Shown in pieces: positions 1 through 8,342 of a DNA stretch of 64,000 bases (positions within the stretch are counted from its first letter, which is position 1; each line of letters starts with the position of its first letter). The position numbers and the translations under genes are program-made. This DNA is from Parasphingorhabdus sp. SCSIO 66989 (GTDB lineage Bacteria; Pseudomonadota; Alphaproteobacteria; Sphingomonadales; Sphingomonadaceae): positions 2,827,501 to 2,891,500 of the forward strand of contig NZ_CP136594.1 in the NCBI RefSeq assembly GCF_032852305.1, read 5' to 3'. The notes under the pieces were generated by a model. That model was not told where the DNA came from and did no database searches. It saw only the letters and a program-made list of their open reading frames with translations.

Positions 1-457
1 TGGAGGCATCGCCGATGGCGATCGCATTTTCTCGGCTCGCCGTTGATTGCGGGCCAATTGCCAACGCGTTCTCACCCTCAGCCAACGAGTTGCGCCCCAT
101 AGCGAGAGCGCCTTCTGCCAGCGCGTCTGCATTGGAACCCAGAGCGGTTGCGCCATTGCTGTCTGCTGTCGCACCATTACCAAGAGCTGTTGCATTGTTT
201 CCCGTTGCGGTGGCAGAAGCCCCTATAGCGGTTGCATTATTTCCGGTTGCATCGGCCCCGACGCCGCAAGCCAAGGAGTCGTTGTCACCGTTCGAATTGG
301 CGCCGCCATCATTGTCGCCCGGGTCTGCGATGCCATTGTCATTGCGATCAAGCAAACAGTCCTCCGCCTGTGCAGGCTCTGGTGTGAGCAGCACAGCGGA
401 TGCTGTGGCCAGAGCACAGGCAGAAAGAATCGTAGAGCTGAGAAGACGGACACGCAT
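1..457 (-). CDS. YadA-like trimeric autotransporter adhesin, N-terminal part
   Basis: Partial gene running off the left edge; 152 residues are visible. The start ATG at 457 follows a strong GGGAGG ribosome site. A signal peptide of about 31 residues ends in PEPAQA. Next comes an Asp/Asn/Gly-rich stretch (DRNDNGIADPGDNDGG) that may bind calcium, then degenerate repeats of the form A-x-A-x-G-x-x-A (for example ATAIGASATATGNNATALG), the signature of YadA/Hia head repeats. Such proteins are outer-membrane trimers that bind surfaces or host molecules. The C-terminal anchor would lie outside the window and cannot be checked. The gene is divergent from the wHTH-TPR regulator at 723. Other collagen- or head-repeat surface proteins are possible. 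Confidence 0.82.
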   Translation of the reverse strand, partial: MRVRLLSSTILSACALATASAVLLTPEPAQAEDCLLDRNDNGIADPGDNDGGANSNGDNDSLACGVGADATGNNATAIGASATATGNNATALGNGATADSNGATALGSNADALAEGALAMGRNSLAEGENALAIGPQSTASRENAIAIGDAS

Positions 458-722
458 TTGCAAACCTCCCAAAAACATGCCGACGGCAAGTCATGCTGGA
501 AGCAGGAAACAATTGCAGCGTCGGGCCGAGGCCAGGGTCAGGACCCTGACACCCCACGCCATCTGCGTTCTTTCACGATTGGCCGCTTTGCAATCGACCT
601 CGTAAAATCCTCGACATTTCCAAAACAAATCACAATAATCCGACGCAGATTTGTGTCGGCGCTATGCTCTGCTGCCTTTGCGAGCAGAGTTTTCGGGCTG
701 ACTCGCTGATTGGCAAAGTCGC
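458..722. promoter_or_regulatory. Divergent intergenic region between adhesin and regulator
   Basis: This 265-bp gap between divergently read genes must hold both promoters. Two inverted repeats stand out: gtcaggaccctgac at 537-550, and a ccgac...gtcgg pair at 640-659 (7-bp arms with one mismatch). Either could be an operator for the neighbouring regulator. No clear -35/-10 pair was identified. Confidence 0.35.
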
Positions 723-2318
723 ATGCTGTACCGATTTGACGGCTATTCACTGGACAGCGACAGGTTCATCCTGACGGACGAGGCTGGCGAAACCATCCCG
801 CTCGAGCCACGCGCCCTGGAGCTTCTCCTCCTACTTGTCCGACATGCCGGCAAGATGGTCAGCAAAGAAACCATCTTTCAGGAGATATGGGGCAGACTGC
901 ACGTCTCGCGCTCGGTGCTGCCATTTCAGGTAAGCGCGATCCGCAAAGCGCTTTGCGACACGCAAAAGCCGTATCGCACTGTCGAGACTGTACATGGCAA
1001 AGGCCTGCGGTTTTTGGTTCAAGTGCAGCAGTTTGAAGACCCGGACCGACCAATTCCGCATGCCGCTATTGTTGCGGCTGACATATCGGCTCCTGCGGGC
1101 GAACGTGACCAGCTGCAAAGCAGTCTTATCGGGAAACGACCCGGCATAGCTGTCTTGCCCTTCACCCAGCGCAAAGAAGAGGACGCGCCGCCTGGTCTGG
1201 GCTCGGCGATTGCTGTGGATGTGATCACCGCTCTGTCGCGCCAGACTTCGCTGCGGGTGACCGCGCGGGGCTCCAGCTTCCTGCTTGATGGGCCCAATGT
1301 GTCGCCCTTGGCTGTCAGGTCAGCGCTCGGCACCGACTATAGCCTGAGCGGCCAGATTTCATCGGCTGGAGAGAAGCTGCACATCTATAGCGAACTGGCA
1401 GACACCCATGGCCAGCATATCGTCTGGGCCGATACATTCGAGATTGATCTGCGCGGTGTCCATCAAACACGCGATATGATTGCCGGGCAGATTGTTGACC
1501 ATATCCAGAGCGAGGTATCGCGTGCCGAAGCCAAGCGAGTACGGTTGCACCAGCCTGAAAGCCTGACCGCATGGCAGGCCTTTCATGTCGGCGATGCCCT
1601 CCTGTTTCGCCGCGGGCAGGACAATATATTGCGTGCGCGGACATATTTTGAGCGATCGGTTGCCATCGACCCCGACTTCGCCCATGCCTGGGCCGGGCTG
1701 GCGCACACCTATGCATTTGAGCTTATTCACAAGCCATTTGGTGACAACCGTCTGGCGAACCGGATGCTGATGCAATGCGCCGAGAAGGCGATGCGCGCTG
1801 ATCCCCATGATCCAGCCGCGCATATGACCATGGGGCGCGCCGTCGGTATGAGCGACAGCAGGGAGTCGCCCGAACCATGGCTCGATACTGCGGTGAAACT
1901 GGCACCCAGCTACGCCTTTGCGCATCAGCAACTGGGATTGTTTCTCTCTACCGGCGACAATCGGGAAAAGGCGACAGAACACTCCAACGCCTCGATCCTG
2001 TTAAGCCCGCTCGGCCCGGAACGCTTCAGCAGCTACGCCAATCTCGCGGTTATCCATTTCCGATCTGGCGATGTTCCGACCGCTATAGAATGGGGTCGGA
2101 AGGCCGGACTTGTGCCCTATGACGATGCCTATGCTCTGGTAACAGGTTTGTGTGCCAACCATCTGGGCGGCGATCAGGAGGCGGCGGCTGGTATAGCCAA
2201 TCGCTTCAAACGCGCTTTCCCGAACATGCAACAGCGCGACATTCTTTCAATCTACGATGACGAAGACGACATGCGAACCGCTATCGGCGCGATCTATTCG
2301 GCCTATGGTATCGATTGA
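723..2318 (+). CDS. Winged-helix transcriptional regulator with TolB-like and TPR domains
   Basis: 531 aa. Residues 1-100 form an OmpR/CadC-type winged helix (LLLLLVRHAGKMVSKETIFQ ... VETVHGKGLRFLV). There is no receiver domain or obvious transmembrane helix. Residues 140-235 resemble the TolB N-terminal-like module (IAVLPFTQRKEEDAPPGLGS ... DYSLSGQISSAGEKLHIYSE) found in proteobacterial CadC-like/adenylate-cyclase-associated regulators. Residues 250-525 are helical TPR repeats (ARTYFERSVAIDPDFAHAWA). It probably binds DNA through the N-terminus and senses a partner through the TPRs. Being divergent from the adhesin, it is a plausible regulator of that gene; this is inference from position. 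The ATG at 723 begins directly with the domain. Confidence 0.85.
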   Translation: MLYRFDGYSLDSDRFILTDEAGETIPLEPRALELLLLLVRHAGKMVSKETIFQEIWGRLHVSRSVLPFQVSAIRKALCDTQKPYRTVETVHGKGLRFLVQVQQFEDPDRPIPHAAIVAADISAPAGERDQLQSSLIGKRPGIAVLPFTQRKEEDAPPGLGSAIAVDVITALSRQTSLRVTARGSSFLLDGPNVSPLAVRSALGTDYSLSGQISSAGEKLHIYSELADTHGQHIVWADTFEIDLRGVHQTRDMIAGQIVDHIQSEVSRAEAKRVRLHQPESLTAWQAFHVGDALLFRRGQDNILRARTYFERSVAIDPDFAHAWAGLAHTYAFELIHKPFGDNRLANRMLMQCAEKAMRADPHDPAAHMTMGRAVGMSDSRESPEPWLDTAVKLAPSYAFAHQQLGLFLSTGDNREKATEHSNASILLSPLGPERFSSYANLAVIHFRSGDVPTAIEWGRKAGLVPYDDAYALVTGLCANHLGGDQEAAAGIANRFKRAFPNMQQRDILSIYDDEDDMRTAIGAIYSAYGID

Positions 2319-2364
2319 GGCAGATTGATCGCACACGACCGGTATTTCTCGGCGATTGCGCTAA

Positions 2365-2451
2365 TGGTGCCCAGAAGAGGACTCGAACCTCCACGTCCTT
2401 GCGGACACCAGCACCTGAAGCTGGCGCGTCTACCAATTCCGCCATCTGGGC
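2365..2451 (-). tRNA. tRNA-Leu (anticodon CAG)
   Basis: Read on the minus strand, the 87-nt sequence has a perfect 7-bp acceptor stem (GCCCAGA/TCTGGGC), discriminator A and an encoded CCA end. The D-arm contains AATTGGTAGACGC and the anticodon stem CCAGC/GCTGG encloses TTCAGGT, giving anticodon CAG. The variable arm is long (class II), with TGTCCGCAAGGACG, and the T-loop is GGTTCGAGTCC. All of this fits tRNA-Leu reading CUG. Confidence 0.97.
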
Positions 2452-2830
2452 ACGGAGGTAGCTAAGTGAAGCGCGCGATTAGCCATGCTGCGCCCTGTTT
2501 GTCAATGTCGAAAAGTGTAATCACGCCCAACTGTATGGTATAAAGCCAACATCACCGGTTTTGCGGACTGACGCCATCATCACGATAAACGCTGACAATG
2601 AATTTTACAGGCAATTATCTATCTGTCCGGTGGTAAGCACGGCCTATAAATGGCAGATTGCTGGAACTCGGCACGGATTCGGTTTAACCGGTTTTATATC
2701 GGCACAGGGTGCAAAGGATGTGCCCCGATGCGCAGGCTATTGCAAAATACCGCAATGCTGAATAACGCGATGTTGAGAGCAGGCATGCTGCAAAAAGAAA
2801 AATATGGGCTTATGAGGGTTATCTAAGGGC
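2452..2830. other. Intergenic region without recognised gene
   Basis: 379 bp upstream of the NDUFA9-like gene. A 66-codon open frame (2561-2761) has no good ribosome site and no recognisable product. The region presumably carries the promoters of the tRNA (reading left) and of the gene at 2831. No terminator hairpin or repeat was seen. Confidence 0.4.
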
Positions 2831-3772
2831 ATGCGGGACAAGCTGATTACCATTTTTGGCGGTGGCGGATTTATCGGCAAATATGTGGCCGAAAATCTGC
2901 TGTCACTGGGCGCGCGCCTGCGCATTGCAGAGCGTAACCCCGATAATGCCAAACAAATCAAAACCATGGGCCGTCTGGGACAGACGCAATTTGCCCATGC
3001 CGATATCCGCAATATGGATAGCGTGCGCCGAGCGGTGCATGGTGCGGATATGGTGATTAACCTCGTCGGCATATTGGATGGTGATTTTACCGCTTTTCAT
3101 GTCGATGGTGCGCGCAATGTGGCAACTGCCGCCAATGAGGCTGGGTGTGAAGCCTTTGTGCAGATGTCCGCCATTGGTGCCGATGCGCATTCGGACAGCC
3201 GCTATGGCCGCAGCAAGGGTGAAGGCGAAGCGGCAGTCAGCGAGGCTTTCCCCGGCGCCATCATCATGCGCCCGTCCATTGTCTTTGGCGCAGAAGACCA
3301 GTTTATCAATCGTTTTGCCGGGCTGATCGCCTCACTGCCGATCGTGCCGATTATTGGCGGAAAGACCCGGTTCCAGCCGGTCTATGTTAATGATGTCGCC
3401 CGCGCGGTGGCGACCGTGCTGGTCGCACCGGATAAATATGCCGGGATGACGTTTGAGCTGGGCGGACCAGAAATCCTTACCATGCGTGAATTGAACGAGC
3501 GCATTGCCGAAGCCTGTGAGCGCAGCCCTTTATTCGTCAATGTCTCAGATACCGCTGCAGGCCTGCTCGCCAATATGACCGGATGGCTACCCGGTGCGCC
3601 GATCACCCGCGATCAATGGTTGATGCTGCAGAGTGACAATGTCGTGTCTGAAAATGCCCGTAGCTTCAAAATGTTGGGCATAGCCACCACCGGCATGCGG
3701 CCGATGATGCGCGAATGGCTGGTGCGCTATCGCACCCATGGGCGTTTTGGCGTGAAGCGCCAAGCGCGATAA
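2831..3772 (+). CDS. NAD(P)-binding epimerase-like protein, complex I NDUFA9 family
   Basis: 313 aa, atypical short-chain dehydrogenase. The N-terminal Rossmann motif is FGGGGFIGKYVAENL (residues 9-23), followed by DIRN, NLVGILDG and MSAIGADAHSDSRYGRSKGE, which carries a Tyr-x3-Lys-like pair. The overall pattern matches the alphaproteobacterial proteins annotated as complex I NDUFA9 subunit family. In mitochondria NDUFA9 is an accessory subunit at the quinone-site arm of NADH dehydrogenase; in bacteria the role is less defined, and a quinone-related oxidoreductase or nucleotide-sugar epimerase is possible. The gene is monocistronic here and followed by a convergent TetR gene. Confidence 0.8.
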   Translation: MRDKLITIFGGGGFIGKYVAENLLSLGARLRIAERNPDNAKQIKTMGRLGQTQFAHADIRNMDSVRRAVHGADMVINLVGILDGDFTAFHVDGARNVATAANEAGCEAFVQMSAIGADAHSDSRYGRSKGEGEAAVSEAFPGAIIMRPSIVFGAEDQFINRFAGLIASLPIVPIIGGKTRFQPVYVNDVARAVATVLVAPDKYAGMTFELGGPEILTMRELNERIAEACERSPLFVNVSDTAAGLLANMTGWLPGAPITRDQWLMLQSDNVVSENARSFKMLGIATTGMRPMMREWLVRYRTHGRFGVKRQAR

Positions 3773-3803
3773 CCGACATGGGGCATCACGCGCTGCTAAG
3801 GGC

Positions 3804-4421
3804 TTAGCGTGCGCTCTTCTTCATCGCCGCCTGCGACTCCGGATACCATTGCTCCATCGACTCGGTCAGTCGTCGCTCGGCTAGTGCGCGCGCACTATCA
3901 CGGCCAAGGCCCAATGATGCTGCCAATTGATGCCCCATCAGAGCATCGCCGAGCGCCATGATCACCAATGCCAACGTATCCTCGCGTAGATGGGTGTCAT
4001 CCGCTTCATCCTGCGCCAGATCATCGACCAGCTCATGAATGGTGTTGAGGATCGGGTCGAGCGCATCTTCGTTGCCCGAGACCATCATCCAGGAAGCCAG
4101 TGCACCGGCGCCACCGCTGTCAAAAGCATCAAAGGTAAGATCGACAATATCGCGTGCCGTGCCTTTGCCTGCCCGTGTGCGCATCACAGCTTCGCCAATA
4201 TTCTGGCAAATCGTCTCGGCAAGATATTCGGCAAGCGCCTTTTGCAACCCTGACGCCGAGCCGAAATGGTGCAGCAAATTAGCATGGGTGCGACCAATAC
4301 GCGCCGCCACCGCTTTCAATGTCACCGCCTGCGGCCCGGTCTCTATCAACAGCTGCCGCGCCGCTATCAAGGCTGCGGCGCGGCTTTCTTCTGGACTGAG
4401 ACGTTTTCTTCTTATTGACAT
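3804..4421 (-). CDS. TetR/AcrR family transcriptional regulator
   Basis: 205 aa. The N-terminal helix-turn-helix is typical: ARQLLIETGPQAVTLKAVAA then RIGRTHANLLHHFGSASGLQ (residues 20-62). The remainder is an all-helical ligand/dimer domain. It is divergent from the metal-dependent-hydrolase-like gene at 4493, the usual arrangement for a local repressor and its target. A TGACAT-tt-ATGTCA palindrome overlaps its own start codon, suggesting autorepression and control of the neighbour. The ligand is not deducible. Confidence 0.88.
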   Translation of the reverse strand: MSIRRKRLSPEESRAAALIAARQLLIETGPQAVTLKAVAARIGRTHANLLHHFGSASGLQKALAEYLAETICQNIGEAVMRTRAGKGTARDIVDLTFDAFDSGGAGALASWMMVSGNEDALDPILNTIHELVDDLAQDEADDTHLREDTLALVIMALGDALMGHQLAASLGLGRDSARALAERRLTESMEQWYPESQAAMKKSAR

Positions 4422-4429
4422 TTATGTCA
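4416..4429. promoter_or_regulatory. Candidate TetR operator
   Basis: TGACATTTATGTCA has 6-bp perfect inverted arms (TGACAT/ATGTCA). It overlaps the start codon (4419-4421, minus) of the TetR gene and lies 64 bp upstream of the divergent gene. Size and position fit a TetR-family operator; binding is inferred, not shown. Confidence 0.45.
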
Positions 4430-4492
4430 GTATCCTTATTATCAGGGCTGTAAGTAAGTGCTGCCCCCTCTCGCCACGCAAGGATAGTTGCA

Positions 4493-5434
4493 ATGAATGC
4501 TCCTGTGAAGCCTGACCTGGAAAACGCTACCCCATTGGAAAATCATGCTGGACGCCCCAAAGGTTCGGCCAGCCCCGATGATCTGGAGATTATGCCACGC
4601 GATCGCCGCTTTGGCCGCGAGGATACCAAGAAGCGCTGGTGGATGAAGAATGATCCGGTGGGCACCGCGTTCTACAATGCTCTGTCGGTCACCTTCCCCA
4701 AGGGCGAGGCGTATTTTATTGAGAGCGTAAAGGCCTTTCGCGATGGCACACCAGAGCGGCTCAACCGCGAAATCCGCGCCTTTGTGAAGCAGGAAATCAA
4801 CCATACGCGTGAACATGTCGCGTTTAATCGTGCGGTCACGGATGCCGGCTATGATGTCAACCGGTTGGAAGAAAAGGTAGACGAAGCGCTGGCCATGACC
4901 AAGGGTCGCCCGGCCATTGCCAACCTCGCCTCTACCATGGCGCTGGAGCATTTCACCGCGATCATCGCGCAGCAACTGATTGCAAATCCCCGCCATCTCG
5001 CCGATGCCGACAAGGAATCGGGCGATATGTGGCGCTGGCATGCGCTGGAGGAGATTGAGCATAAGGGCGTCGCCTATGACACCTGGCTGCACGCCACGCG
5101 CGACTGGAGCCGCTGGCAGCGTTGGAAGGTAAAGTCGATAGTGATGCTGTTCACCACATGGTACTTCACCGTCAACCGCGCCAGGGGCATGATGGACCTG
5201 CTGGCGCAGGATGGCATTACCGGCTGGAAGGCTGGCGCCAAACTGTTTTGGTACGCCTTTGGTCGCCCCGGCATGGCGCGCAAGATCATCCTGCCCTGGA
5301 TCAGCTATTTCCTGCCCGGCTTCCACCCATGGAACCACGATGACCGCCATCTGATCAAGCTCGCCGAAAGCGATTACCAAGATGCGGTGATGCCGAACGC
5401 AGATAATGGCGCAGCGGTGCAACCAGCCGAGTAA
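4493..5434 (+). CDS. Metal-dependent hydrolase-like protein (PF10118 type)
   Basis: 313 aa, start ATG at 4493 with an AAGGA ribosome site 8 nt upstream. Conserved acid and histidine residues spaced as in the family annotated 'metal-dependent hydrolase' (PF10118) include KQEINHTREHVAFNR, ALEHFTAII and WRWHALEEIEHKGVAYDTW. The paired E/H motifs on helices resemble a di-iron helical bundle. A hydrophobic stretch occurs around residues 215-228. The substrate is unknown. It is probably controlled by the divergent TetR gene. Confidence 0.78.
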   Translation: MNAPVKPDLENATPLENHAGRPKGSASPDDLEIMPRDRRFGREDTKKRWWMKNDPVGTAFYNALSVTFPKGEAYFIESVKAFRDGTPERLNREIRAFVKQEINHTREHVAFNRAVTDAGYDVNRLEEKVDEALAMTKGRPAIANLASTMALEHFTAIIAQQLIANPRHLADADKESGDMWRWHALEEIEHKGVAYDTWLHATRDWSRWQRWKVKSIVMLFTTWYFTVNRARGMMDLLAQDGITGWKAGAKLFWYAFGRPGMARKIILPWISYFLPGFHPWNHDDRHLIKLAESDYQDAVMPNADNGAAVQPAE

Positions 5435-5531
5435 TCTGCCGCCCCTTGGGGCAAAACCGCTTGTCGGGTTCTTACAACTTTTGCGACCTCCCTTGCGATA
5501 TGTCTTGAACAGACATTCGCAGGAGGATTGC

Positions 5532-5984
5532 ATGACGCTTGTAAAGACCACCGCCACTTCCATCACCTTGGCTTTACTGCTGGGTGCAGCACCGGCTGCA
5601 GCAGAAGGGGTCTCCAATGCTGCGGAAGCGGCTGCCGAATTCGATGCAGCCGTACAATCGGGTATCAGAGCAAGCACCAGCGGTGAAGCGGAGAAGTGCG
5701 CAGGCTATTGGTTCGGCCTCAAAGATCTCCATGGCGCACTCTCAGACCTGCCCTTCTATCAACAACTCCCCGCGCGTCTCAGCCAGGAAACGGCATCTCT
5801 CGGCCACCAATACTGGGGCGCGGTTGTCGCGCAATATTATGACGGCGATCGCACCAAGCTGGAGGCCGCAGGTGATCGCGTTGGCGGGTATCGTGAGGAA
5901 ATGATCAAACGCTTTGTTGCCGGGCAAGAGACGGGCAAGATTGTCGGCGTCTTCGATGTCCTAGGCACCTGCACGGTGGATTGA
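5532..5984 (+). CDS. Exported protein of unknown function
   Basis: 150 aa, start ATG at 5532 preceded by AGGAGG. A cleavable signal peptide of about 24 residues (MTLVKTTATSITLALLLGAA PAAA) predicts periplasmic location. The mature part is mostly helical, with two cysteines (EKCAGYW and LGTCTVD) that could form a disulfide. No family was recognised. It heads a run of three same-strand exported-protein genes (5532, 6018, 7822) with short gaps. Confidence 0.72.
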   Translation: MTLVKTTATSITLALLLGAAPAAAEGVSNAAEAAAEFDAAVQSGIRASTSGEAEKCAGYWFGLKDLHGALSDLPFYQQLPARLSQETASLGHQYWGAVVAQYYDGDRTKLEAAGDRVGGYREEMIKRFVAGQETGKIVGVFDVLGTCTVD

Positions 5985-6017
5985 GGCAAGCGCTCCGGCA
6001 ATAAAGTGAGGGGTGCA

Positions 6018-7799
6018 ATGCCCATTTCCCGCTTTTTAAAGACCGCTATCACCATCTGCGTCACGCTTGGCTTCGCAACGGCGGCGCATGCCGAAAAAGT
6101 GCCGCTCGCTCGCGATGGTGTGATGAACAGCGCGGTCTATAATGGCCAGCAGAATATGCCGGTCAAAGTCTATGGCGTAGCGCGCAAATGGGAGCGCAAT
6201 TGCATCAAGGGCAAGGCCAAGGAATGTGTGCGCTTGGGTGATGCCTTTGCCACCGGGCTGGGCGACCTGAAACAGAGCACCCGCGTTGCTGCTGGCTATT
6301 ATCTCAAAGGATGCGACAAGGGCTCAAGCGCAGCCTGTGCCACCTATGCCGGTCTGGCTCTCGGCGGCTCGCTGCCGCTACCCAAGCCTGATGCTGCAGT
6401 TACGAGCGCCACACGCGGCTGTCAGCTAGGGTCACAAAGTGCCTGTGCATGGCAAGGTGTGCTCTATCATCGCGGTTACGGCGTCGCAAAAGATGCAGGC
6501 CGCGCTGAACAGCTATGGCGCACCGCCTGTTCCGCCAATGCGGATGATGGTTGCCGGTTTCTTGCCAACTATCTGAAGGAAAGCGGCAATCGCGCTGGTC
6601 AGCCTTCGCAGGAAGCACAAACGCTTTTCTCAACATATTGCACCAGTGATGCACGGCCATGGGCCTGTCTGGGTGCGGCTCAGATGCTGGGGGTTGAGCG
6701 TCCACAGGCGGTGCCGTTGCTGCAACGCGGCTGCGAACAGGGCAAGGGAGACAGGCTAGCGGTCTGTGCCGAATATGCCGCCCGGATCATTACCCGCCGC
6801 GAGGCCAAATCGGTCGATCTGGCCGAGGGCTTCCTGAATTCCGCCTGCACTGCTGGGCTGGCACAGTCCTGCTATACCATCGGGCGGCATGGTTTCAGTG
6901 CCAATGCAAAGCTGGGCGATGTGACGCCAGGCGAGGCAGGGTTTTATCTGCGGCGCGGCTGTGACCTTGACCATGCAGCGGCCTGCCATGATCTGGCTGA
7001 TGCTTATATCAGCAACCGAATGCGCCAGGTGCGTTATCCGGCTGCGACCATGCTGATGCTGAAATCGTGTCGGCTTGGATATGCTCCGGCTTGCCAATGG
7101 ACCAAAAAGAATCAGGCTCAAGGTGAACGCACTGCCATAGTCCAGCGCTGGATCGATCCCTCTCTGCCCGCCGCCGCACAATTGGAACAGGCGGTGAAGA
7201 TCGCTGATAGCAACCCGCAAAAAGCGGCGCGTACTGTCGATCTGCTTCAGGAAGAGCAATATGATGAGGCACAATGGCTGCTCGGCAATTGGTTCCTCAC
7301 CGGCAAGCGCAGGATTATCGACACACCCAATCAGCGAAATGCTGTCATCCTGATCGAGAATGCCGCCAAGGTTGGCCATGTTGAAGCCGCCAAATGGATG
7401 GGTATGGCGCATTGGTATGGCCGAAATGGTGTCGCCTTTGATCGCCAAATGGGACTTGGCTATATGCGGATTGCCGCGCGTTTTGGCGATTTAGAGGCGA
7501 CGCAGATTGCGCAATCCATGGAGTTGCAACCCGAACGCGACCGGATCGCCGCTCGCAACCGCGCCGTCGCCCAGGCAGAAGCCGAGCGCCAGCAACGCAG
7601 CTGGTTCACCAAATGGCTCGAGTCCGCGTCCTATTCCTATCCGACCCGAACGCGCACCGGGCGTTCTGCCAGTGAGCGCGCCGCCGCCGCCAGCTGGCAG
7701 CGACACCAGAACTCTATGGACCGGCTGCATTTCAATCAACGCATGAACTATCTGAGCGGTCGCACGAGCGCCTGCAATCGTTCCAATCCCTATTGCTGA
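6018..7799 (+). CDS. Exported Sel1-like repeat protein
   Basis: 593 aa. The ATG at 6018 follows GAGGGG and is preferred to the in-frame GTG at 6006. A signal peptide (MPISRFLKTAITICVTLGFA TAAHA) is followed by numerous Sel1/TPR-like helical pairs with the Ala/Gly/Leu pattern and many cysteines (for example CVRLGDAFATGLGDL, GCQLGSQSACAWQGVLYHRG YGVAKDAGRA, CLGAAQMLGVERPQA, AAKWMGMAHWYGRNGVAFDR). The cysteines probably form intra-repeat disulfides in the periplasm, as in cysteine-rich Sel1 proteins. Sel1 repeats mediate protein binding; the partner is unknown. The C-terminus is Arg/Ser-rich and ends in an NPYC motif. Confidence 0.85.
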   Translation: MPISRFLKTAITICVTLGFATAAHAEKVPLARDGVMNSAVYNGQQNMPVKVYGVARKWERNCIKGKAKECVRLGDAFATGLGDLKQSTRVAAGYYLKGCDKGSSAACATYAGLALGGSLPLPKPDAAVTSATRGCQLGSQSACAWQGVLYHRGYGVAKDAGRAEQLWRTACSANADDGCRFLANYLKESGNRAGQPSQEAQTLFSTYCTSDARPWACLGAAQMLGVERPQAVPLLQRGCEQGKGDRLAVCAEYAARIITRREAKSVDLAEGFLNSACTAGLAQSCYTIGRHGFSANAKLGDVTPGEAGFYLRRGCDLDHAAACHDLADAYISNRMRQVRYPAATMLMLKSCRLGYAPACQWTKKNQAQGERTAIVQRWIDPSLPAAAQLEQAVKIADSNPQKAARTVDLLQEEQYDEAQWLLGNWFLTGKRRIIDTPNQRNAVILIENAAKVGHVEAAKWMGMAHWYGRNGVAFDRQMGLGYMRIAARFGDLEATQIAQSMELQPERDRIAARNRAVAQAEAERQQRSWFTKWLESASYSYPTRTRTGRSASERAAAASWQRHQNSMDRLHFNQRMNYLSGRTSACNRSNPYC

Positions 7800-7821
7800 C
7801 ATTACCGCAGGAGAGGCCCGC

Positions 7822-8340
7822 ATGATGAGAAGGTTTGCACTGTTATCCGGGGCACTGGCGCTAACGGCCATTCCTGCAAGCACCAGTATGGCCCAGCCGA
7901 CCCAATTGGATATCACGGTCAACCCAATATCCGACGACCGGGTCTGCGGTGCCAGTTACCAACTGGGTGGCAACAAAAAGCTCGAATTCCTGATCAATGC
8001 CGAGAACTTCAACGTCTCAATCATGGTGCAGAACCTGCCTGCAGAGATCGTGGAAAAGGGCCTTGATAAGGAGAACGTACCGATCACCGTCATCGTCAAT
8101 AACAGCTACCGCACAACAGCGGACACCGGCGTCTACAGGGCAGGCTTTACCTATCGGGCAATGGCCTATTGGGAGGACAATGATCAGGGCATCCAGATGC
8201 TCGGCCAGCTGGCGGATGTTAAAACGCTGTCGGTGGAGTTTGACGGCCAGAAATATGGTCCAGCCAATTCCAAACCGTCGGCCGATTTCGGCTATCAGCT
8301 CATCGTCAACTGCCTGCGCGACAAGGGTGTCGATATCTGA
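7822..8340 (+). CDS. Exported protein of unknown function
   Basis: 172 aa with a signal peptide (MMRRFALLSGALALTAIPAS TSMA). The mature part looks beta-rich (LDITVNPISDDRVCGASYQL, TYRAMAYWEDNDQGIQMLGQ) and has two cysteines that may pair. No family was recognised. An AGGAGAGG ribosome site lies upstream, 22 bp after the Sel1 gene, so the two are probably co-transcribed. Its stop lies 2 bp from that of the convergent GNAT gene. Confidence 0.7.
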   Translation: MMRRFALLSGALALTAIPASTSMAQPTQLDITVNPISDDRVCGASYQLGGNKKLEFLINAENFNVSIMVQNLPAEIVEKGLDKENVPITVIVNNSYRTTADTGVYRAGFTYRAMAYWEDNDQGIQMLGQLADVKTLSVEFDGQKYGPANSKPSADFGYQLIVNCLRDKGVDI

Positions 8341-8342
8341 CC

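Noticed and set aside
15-709. Two plus-strand frames of about 200 codons at the left edge
   Set aside because: They are shadows of the adhesin repeats on the minus strand and have no ribosome site.
2561-2761. 66-codon frame in the gap before the NDUFA9-like gene
   Set aside because: No ribosome site, unusual composition and no recognisable product.
4442-5677. 411-codon minus-strand frame opposite the metal-dependent-hydrolase gene
   Set aside because: It overlaps a well-supported plus-strand gene and its promoter region; the protein has no family features.
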